From Marinilabiliales bacterium (GTDB taxonomy: Bacteria > Bacteroidota > Bacteroidia > Bacteroidales > UBA12077): a stretch of DNA of 16,629 bases. Of this stretch, positions 7,919 through 13,371 are shown in pieces. The number at the start of each line of letters is the position of its first letter. Position 1 is the stretch's first letter. A program made the position numbers and the translations under genes. The notes beneath the pieces are model-generated. The model worked only from the letters and a program-made list of their open reading frames with translations, had not been told where the DNA came from and did not search any database. The stretch is from NCBI GenBank assembly GCA_002869305.1, contig PKTC01000412.1, positions 15,921 to 32,549 of the forward strand, given 5' to 3'.

Positions 7919-10228
7919 TTAGTCGTCGAATTCGTTTATTGTATTGGATATTTTTAATATCCTTTTTGTTTCGCCAGTTTCGTCTAAAATTGGGGTATAC
8001 ACCTCAATAAATACTATTTCAGTATTGTCAACTAAGTATTTGGTTTTCTCCTTTCTTGTTCGTCCTGCTTTTAGGTCGCTCCAAAACATATCATATTCAG
8101 TTCGTTGTTTTTCCGTAAATTCCATTTTATCTGAATGATGGGCGCCTAAGACCTCTGATCTTCTTAAGTTTAACAGGTTCAAATAGTTATCGTTAACCTT
8201 GGTAATAAAGCCTTCGGGACTATATTCAACAATGCAGCTTGATTCTTCTAATGCATGTAGAAAACTTTCCATCTCGGCACTTTTGCGACTAGCTTCCTCC
8301 TGAGTTGCTTGCAGTTCTTCCATATTTTGTCGCATTTCTTCTTCTTGAGCCGACATTTCCTCAGATTGCTGTTGGAATTTTTCCAGCAATTCGGTAGTTT
8401 CAATATTAATTTTTGCAGAAGAAAGGGTAGCTGCAATATCTTCAGCAAGCATCTCTAAGAATTCAATTTGATAATCTTCAATCTTTTTAAATGAAGCAAT
8501 TTCCAGCACACCATAAACCTTATCGTCCATTTTTAAAGGGACAACAACCAAGCTTCTTGGATTTGCATCTCCTAATCCTGATGTTATGGTAATATAGTCT
8601 TCAGGTAAATCTTCGATATATGAAGTTAGTTTTTCCATGGCAACTGCACCAACAATTCCATCGCCCATTTGTATTTGTTTTTCGACGTGTTTTTTTCTGT
8701 CAAAAGCGAATGCAGCTACTAAATCAAGAACAACATTGTTTTTATCTTCATCGTTAAGCAGAAATAAACCTCCTTGATTGGCTTCCAAGTAATAAATAAG
8801 GTTTTTAATGATTTGATGAGAAAGTTCGTCCAAATTATCGTTATTCTGTCTTAAAATATCGGCAAATTTTGCTAAACCTTCATTGGTCCATCTTCTTTTT
8901 TGGTCATCTACTTTTCTTTTATCCTCATCAATTCGTGCCTGTTTTAAACTATCACGCATTTCGACCAGAGCTTTACCAAGCATGTCATCATCACTTAGCA
9001 GGTCAAACTCATATTCTAAATCTCCCGATTCTATATGGTTTGCAAAATCAGTTTTTTTATTTAATCCTTCAACTGAAGTTTTTAAGGCTTGTGTCATTTC
9101 TTCAATTTCGTCACCTGATTGAATCTTTAAATCCAATTTCTGATTTGTTTTTCCTTTAGCAAGTTCTATTAGAAATTCCGTGATCTTCTGAATTGGATCA
9201 GAAATATTTTTTGTAATAATATATATGACGAAACTGATTATGAGTATACCTATAATGCCTACAATTAGCGAAATCATAAAGTTTCTGTCTGCTTGAGCCA
9301 TAATTGAGCTTAATGGAACTGAAACACCTAAAAACCATGGAGTATTTGTTCTGCCAATATGTATTGGTGAAAAGGCTATGAAATGAGTTTTGTCTAATTC
9401 GTCTAATGCTTGTATAGTAAAAATTTCTCCTTTTTCAATTCGATCTAGTATATTAAATTCTCCTCCAGATTTTAAATTAAAAGTAGCTATCTGATTTAAC
9501 AAATCTGTTTCTGGATGCCCTGCATATTTGCCTTCTTCAGTTATTAAAAAGGCATAAGTTCCCGGAAACTGCGTAAGCTTTATGTCTTCGACCATTTTCT
9601 GAAACCGCTCCAAAACGAGATCTATACCTACCATTCCATGATACTGCTTATCGATTAGAATTGGAGTAACTAGGCTGGTCATCAATTTAGAAACTTCACC
9701 TTCATCGGTAAAAACATCAAAGTATATGGGTAATACCATTTCCCGCGCTTGATCTTTAATATTGGCATAAACGGCCGGGTCTCCATCTAAGCTTCGAATA
9801 TCCTGTTTTTGCAAAATGGAACCATTAACACGAGAAAACACATTGGCAATTCGACCAGTGGGCTGGTCCCAATTTTCATCAATTTTGTTTAATTCCCAAC
9901 TGTCCCATAGTTTGTAGAAGGTTGGATTATCGCGATAAATTTTATCATACATTTTAATAAATAAAGGATCCCAGTCTTCTCTAGGCATGTCTTGGTATAC
10001 CTTAAATGCATTAGCTAAAGTTCTTACAACAGCCATGTACTCATTTAGGTCTGACTGCATTTTGTATGCGAATTTTTCGGCATTAGCTTTTACTAACTCA
10101 ACAGAATCCTTATAGGTGGTTTTTTTTGCACTTATGCTTATGTATCCAATAGCAACAGCATATATGACAACTGATAAGGATATTAGATAAAGTTGCATTT
10201 TGTTTTTTAAACCAAGCTTTAATTTCAT
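7919..10228 (-). CDS. Receptor 2 of tandem array: dCache-HAMP-HAMP-GAF-coiled coil-PAS
   Basis: 769 residues. Transmembrane helix about 11-32; dCache about 40-313 with WDSWELN at 108-114, PIYFDVF at 167-173, GIDLVL at 201-206 and GHP at 237-239; transmembrane helix about 317-339; HAMP about 340-391; second HAMP-like unit about 392-437 (LLSDDDMLGKALVEMR); GAF about 461-609; coiled coil 612-651; PAS-like domain about 652-769 with KVNDNYLNLL and GAHHSDKMEFTE. The PAS is clearly related to that of the next copy downstream. A notable difference is in the GAF motif G-x-G-(L/I)-(I/V)-G-T-C-A: this copy reads GDGIVGAVAMEK, so the cysteine kept in the other three copies is a valine. It also lacks the N-terminal KIQQKIQLF block shared by the two downstream copies, which makes it an older branch of the duplication. 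Gaps are 15 bases upstream and 11 downstream. There is no recognised output domain; the ligand is unknown. Confidence 0.85.
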   Translation of the reverse strand: MKLKLGLKNKMQLYLISLSVVIYAVAIGYISISAKKTTYKDSVELVKANAEKFAYKMQSDLNEYMAVVRTLANAFKVYQDMPREDWDPLFIKMYDKIYRDNPTFYKLWDSWELNKIDENWDQPTGRIANVFSRVNGSILQKQDIRSLDGDPAVYANIKDQAREMVLPIYFDVFTDEGEVSKLMTSLVTPILIDKQYHGMVGIDLVLERFQKMVEDIKLTQFPGTYAFLITEEGKYAGHPETDLLNQIATFNLKSGGEFNILDRIEKGEIFTIQALDELDKTHFIAFSPIHIGRTNTPWFLGVSVPLSSIMAQADRNFMISLIVGIIGILIISFVIYIITKNISDPIQKITEFLIELAKGKTNQKLDLKIQSGDEIEEMTQALKTSVEGLNKKTDFANHIESGDLEYEFDLLSDDDMLGKALVEMRDSLKQARIDEDKRKVDDQKRRWTNEGLAKFADILRQNNDNLDELSHQIIKNLIYYLEANQGGLFLLNDEDKNNVVLDLVAAFAFDRKKHVEKQIQMGDGIVGAVAMEKLTSYIEDLPEDYITITSGLGDANPRSLVVVPLKMDDKVYGVLEIASFKKIEDYQIEFLEMLAEDIAATLSSAKINIETTELLEKFQQQSEEMSAQEEEMRQNMEELQATQEEASRKSAEMESFLHALEESSCIVEYSPEGFITKVNDNYLNLLNLRRSEVLGAHHSDKMEFTEKQRTEYDMFWSDLKAGRTRKEKTKYLVDNTEIVFIEVYTPILDETGETKRILKISNTINEFDD

Positions 10229-10243
10229 ATTAAATAATGTTTA

Positions 10244-12538
10244 TTATTTATAATCGCTAATGTCAATTCCTAAGAATAGGATTTTATCGAATCTTTCATT
10301 AATAAAAACGGGAGTAAAAGATGTAATAAGTTTTAGCTCATTTTCATTTTTATCTTTTAAATAAGCAATTTCCTGATGGGATTTTCCATTCATTACTGTA
10401 TTTAATATTTTTTGAAATTTAGCCACGTCTTTATTGGCTACAAATTCCTCAATTTCTTTGCCTCTTGCTACATTTAAAGAATATCTGAATTTACTTAGAA
10501 ACAATTCATTTGCCATTATTAGCGAAGCATTAAGATCAAACTCAGCTTTAAGTAAAAACTGATCTATTCCAGTCAGAATACCTGCAATTTCATCGCTTTT
10601 ACGGGTCGATTCTTCTTGAGTTGCTTGCAGCTCTTCCATGTTTTGGCGCATTTCTTCTTCTTGAGCTGCCATCTCTTCAGCCTGTTGTTGCGACTGCTCA
10701 AGCAATTGAGAAGTTTTAGTGTTAATTTGCACAGATTTTAGGGTTGCAGCAATACTTTCTGCAACTTGTTCTGCAAATTCAATTTCGTGTTTTTTGATTT
10801 TATTAAAGGATGCAAGCTCTACAATACCAAGTATTTCATTTTCAGTACGCAGAGGAACGATGAGTAAACTTTTTGGATTTGATTCACCCAAGCCGGATGT
10901 AATCTGAATATAATCTTCTGGAATTTCTGTCAAATAAATAGTGCTTTTTTCAGCAGCACAGGTTCCCACTAGGCCTTCACCCAGCTCAATTCTTCTAGTA
11001 ATATGTTTTTCTCTATCGTAAGCAAATGCAGAAATAAGATCGTAATAAATTTCATTTTTATCTTCATCATTTAAAAGAAACAATCCGCCCTGATTAGCAT
11101 CTAAATAGTATACTAGATTTTTGATGATATCATTGGCAAGGATATCAATATTATCATTGTTTCTTCTAAGGATATCCGCGAACTTAGCCAATCCTTCGTT
11201 AACCCAACGACGTTTTTTATCCTCAAGGGCTCTCTTTTCTTCATCGGATTTTGCTTTAAGTAAACTATTACGCATGCTTAAAAGGGATTGTCCCAGGCTA
11301 TCTTCATCACTCAGCAACTCTAACTCTTCATTAATATTTCCTGAACCAATCTGATTGGCAAAATTAGTTTTCATATTTAATCCATTAATTGATGTATTAA
11401 GTGCTAATGCCATATCACCTGCTTCATCTTTGGAATTAATATTCACCTTAAGTGAGGAGTCAATTTTTCCCTTTGCTAACTCTTTTAAGGTATCTGTTAC
11501 TTTAATAATTGGTTGTGTAATATTTTGCGAAATAAGCCAAACAACTACTGTGAGTAAAATGAGTCCCAGGAAACTAACCAACAAGGCCATAAGGAGAATA
11601 GATTTTGCTTTTGTTGTGATGATTCTGTTTGGAACAACAATGGCTAGTGACCATGGTGTGTCTATTTGATCAATTTTTAAAGGAGCAAAAACATAAAAAT
11701 CTTTTTGTCCATATTCGTTTTTATTAGTAAAAGAGAAATTTTTTCCCTCTTGCACATTTTCAACTATTTGGTATGTAGCGTTCAATTCTGGAAATTCATC
11801 TCCGATGAGTTTTCCCATTAGTTCAGAGTTAGGATGAGCAACAAAAGTACCATCATGCGATAATAAAAACGCGTAGCTCATATCAAATGGATGAATCTTA
11901 ACGACAATGTTTTTAAATCTTTGTAAATCAACATCAACACCTGCTAAGCCAATAAATGTATTGCCCAGTTTGATAGGAACAGAGATATTGGTATTAATAT
12001 ATGCATCCTCAGCTTTTCCAGTAGGAGACCATAATGTTGGATCAACAATCATGGATTTGCCGGAAGATTTCATCGCAAAATAATTACCAGATAAATCGTC
12101 TCCATCAGTATTTAATCTAGTTTCTACCTGATTTACATTGCCTTCTTGATTTCTCACCCAACCATTTAAATAGCGACCAAAAGGCTTACTCCATTCCGGA
12201 TCAACTTGACTTAATTCCCAGCTTGTTGCAACTGCCAAGTAATGAGGATTTTCATTGATAATATGAAGTTGCTGTTCAAGAAAAATCGTATTCCATTCTT
12301 CCCAACTCAACTTTTGATAAGCCTGACCTGCTTGAGCGAGAGTTTTTACAATTTCAAAATCTGAAGCCAATTCAGATTTAATTAAATTAGCAAATTCATG
12401 AGCATTTTTATTAGCTATTTCTTTGGCATCTTCAAGCGCTAGCTTACTTGATTTTGAAGTGATATACCCTATCGATGCTATAAAAATCAGCATGGATGTT
12501 GATAGGATATATACCAGCATTTTTATATTGATCTTCAT
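10244..12538 (-). CDS. Receptor 1 of tandem array: most divergent dCache-HAMP-HAMP-GAF-coiled coil protein
   Basis: 764 residues and first of the four in transcription order. Transmembrane helix about 7-27; dCache about 35-308 with SWELSQVDPEW (106-116), KPFGR (118-122), AGVDVDL (199-205) and AHP (234-236); transmembrane helix about 315-336; HAMP about 338-389; second HAMP-like unit about 390-435; GAF about 459-607 with GEGLVGTCAAEK (C527); coiled coil 610-650. Residues about 651-764 have the length and strand pattern of a PAS domain (TPVFINERFDKILFLGIDIS at the end), but the HH motif of copies 2 and 3 is absent, so it is a divergent PAS-like fold. The Cache domain differs most from the others: the EPYFD element is replaced by DPTLWSPTGKAED. 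The coiled coil is still almost identical to the other copies. The 90 bases before its start hold a good candidate promoter. No output module is visible. Confidence 0.84.
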   Translation of the reverse strand: MKINIKMLVYILSTSMLIFIASIGYITSKSSKLALEDAKEIANKNAHEFANLIKSELASDFEIVKTLAQAGQAYQKLSWEEWNTIFLEQQLHIINENPHYLAVATSWELSQVDPEWSKPFGRYLNGWVRNQEGNVNQVETRLNTDGDDLSGNYFAMKSSGKSMIVDPTLWSPTGKAEDAYINTNISVPIKLGNTFIGLAGVDVDLQRFKNIVVKIHPFDMSYAFLLSHDGTFVAHPNSELMGKLIGDEFPELNATYQIVENVQEGKNFSFTNKNEYGQKDFYVFAPLKIDQIDTPWSLAIVVPNRIITTKAKSILLMALLVSFLGLILLTVVVWLISQNITQPIIKVTDTLKELAKGKIDSSLKVNINSKDEAGDMALALNTSINGLNMKTNFANQIGSGNINEELELLSDEDSLGQSLLSMRNSLLKAKSDEEKRALEDKKRRWVNEGLAKFADILRRNNDNIDILANDIIKNLVYYLDANQGGLFLLNDEDKNEIYYDLISAFAYDREKHITRRIELGEGLVGTCAAEKSTIYLTEIPEDYIQITSGLGESNPKSLLIVPLRTENEILGIVELASFNKIKKHEIEFAEQVAESIAATLKSVQINTKTSQLLEQSQQQAEEMAAQEEEMRQNMEELQATQEESTRKSDEIAGILTGIDQFLLKAEFDLNASLIMANELFLSKFRYSLNVARGKEIEEFVANKDVAKFQKILNTVMNGKSHQEIAYLKDKNENELKLITSFTPVFINERFDKILFLGIDISDYK

Positions 12539-12565
12539 GTAAGTGGTCTTATTGAAAACAACTTC

Positions 12566-12596
12566 TAAACTTACACTATTTTAGTAAAAAATCAAA
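12566..12596 (-). promoter_or_regulatory. Candidate Bacteroidota-type promoter for the receptor operon
   Basis: On the minus strand TTTG (12596-12593) is followed after 19 bases by TAAGTTTA (12573-12566). This fits the Bacteroidota primary promoter TTTG-N19-21-TAnnTTTG with only the last base of the -7 element changed. Transcription would start near 12559, leaving about 20 bases before the ATG at 12538. This is the only gap above 32 bases within the seven-gene minus-strand run, so it could let the receptors and hydrogenase-like gene be expressed separately from the kinase. Confidence 0.45.
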
Positions 12597-12628
12597 TAAA
12601 TGCTAAGTAATTATTAGGCATCTGGGAA

Positions 12629-13348
12629 TTAATAAATTTGGGTAGAATAGTTTTTCAATTCTTTAGATAATGATTTTGCATCACCCAAAATGGAATCCAT
12701 TAGTTTCCAAAAGCCTTTACCGTGGTTTTTTTCAATGGTATGGCATAATTCGTGAATTATTACATAATCTATTAAATGATCGGGCAAGCGCATTAAATGC
12801 AAATTTAGATTGATATTGTTTTGCCCGGAGCAGCTACCCCAAATAGTTTTATTGTTTTTAATATATGTATTCTTAAACTTGAACTGGTATTTTTTTGCAA
12901 GGAGCTCTGTTCTTGCAGGAAGATATGATTTGGCTTCAATTCGGAGAGTTTTTATTATTATTTTTTTGACAATGTCTTGTATCTCCTTTAATCTTATGTC
13001 TATAGTATCAGGATATTTAATTATTATTTGCTCTGAATTTATTTTCGTTTTGACGGTTTCAATTTTTTCATGAATCATTACTAAACGTCTATATTTAGTA
13101 AAAAATTCGGTTTCAGGAGTAAATATTGTAAGCCTGTTTTCTAGCAGTTCAATTTTAGGAAGATGAGTTAATATCCAGTTTCGTTTTCTTTCAACAATGC
13201 TTTTGGCAAAACCATAACTTACAAAATAGGGCATATTTACTACAATTCCAGTTATTGGCTTGATAGCAATAGTCACATTTTTAGACCGTTTGTTTTTTTG
13301 GAAAGTTACATCTCCAATACGATCAACATGGATAACTTTTTTTGACAT
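12629..13348 (-). CDS. DUF45/YgjP-type zinc metallopeptidase
   Basis: 239 residues from the ATG at 13348; a TTG four codons upstream (13360) is in frame but less likely. The active-site block is clear: HELCH at 199-203 with H209 in NHGKGFW supplies the HExxH...H zinc site, preceded by IWGSC (169-173) and an amphipathic stretch NLNLHLMRLPDHLIDYVII. The N-terminal half contains the R-S-K-N-V-T-I-A-I strand typical of this family. There is no signal peptide or membrane helix, so it is probably cytoplasmic. Family knowledge: YgjP-like (DUF45, M48-related) proteins are widespread, usually encoded alone, and their substrates are poorly known. Here the gene sits 23 bases after the hybrid kinase (11 from the TTG) and 90 bases before the first receptor, so it is probably co-transcribed with the kinase. 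A link with the signalling genes is possible but unsupported by its sequence. Confidence 0.87.
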   Translation of the reverse strand: MSKKVIHVDRIGDVTFQKNKRSKNVTIAIKPITGIVVNMPYFVSYGFAKSIVERKRNWILTHLPKIELLENRLTIFTPETEFFTKYRRLVMIHEKIETVKTKINSEQIIIKYPDTIDIRLKEIQDIVKKIIIKTLRIEAKSYLPARTELLAKKYQFKFKNTYIKNNKTIWGSCSGQNNINLNLHLMRLPDHLIDYVIIHELCHTIEKNHGKGFWKLMDSILGDAKSLSKELKNYSTQIY

Positions 13349-13371
13349 GTTGTTAAACAATGAAGTGCAAA

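Larger units (their letters stand above)
3643..10708 (-). repeat. Four near-identical coding direct repeats (about 99 bases each)
   Basis: The coiled-coil segment running from (E/Q)LLE to TQEE lies at 3643-3741, 5976-6074, 8294-8392 and 10610-10708. Each encodes 33 residues that include AQEEEMRQNMEELQATQEE in all four copies. At DNA level the copies differ mainly at synonymous positions; for example the plus strand reads cttccatattttgtcgcatt in two of them. They are in direct orientation about 2.3 kb apart, one per receptor gene, so recombination between them could delete or fuse whole receptors in frame. They are coding repeats, not a CRISPR or mobile element. Confidence 0.8.

Noticed and set aside
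3643..10708. Regularly spaced near-identical segments as a CRISPR or mobile repeat
   Set aside because: The spacing is gene-length (about 2.3 kb) and each copy is an in-frame coiled-coil coding segment of a paralogous gene.
11355..11669. Plus-strand open frame of 104 codons with hydrophobic stretches, opposite receptor 1
   Set aside because: It mirrors the HAMP and transmembrane coding of the real gene, and similar shadows appear at the same place in the other receptor copies, as expected for an artefact.
3544..12538. The four receptors as methyl-accepting chemotaxis proteins
   Set aside because: Cache, HAMP and long coiled coil invite that call, but the conserved hairpin-tip sequence of chemoreceptors (Q-T-N-L-L-A-L-N-A-A-I-E type) is absent in all four and a GAF domain occupies the region instead.
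12602..12621. Possible hairpin (tgctaagtaattattaggca) after the peptidase gene
   Set aside because: The arms pair poorly (mismatches within five bases of the ends) and no T-run follows on the minus strand, so it does not qualify as a terminator.
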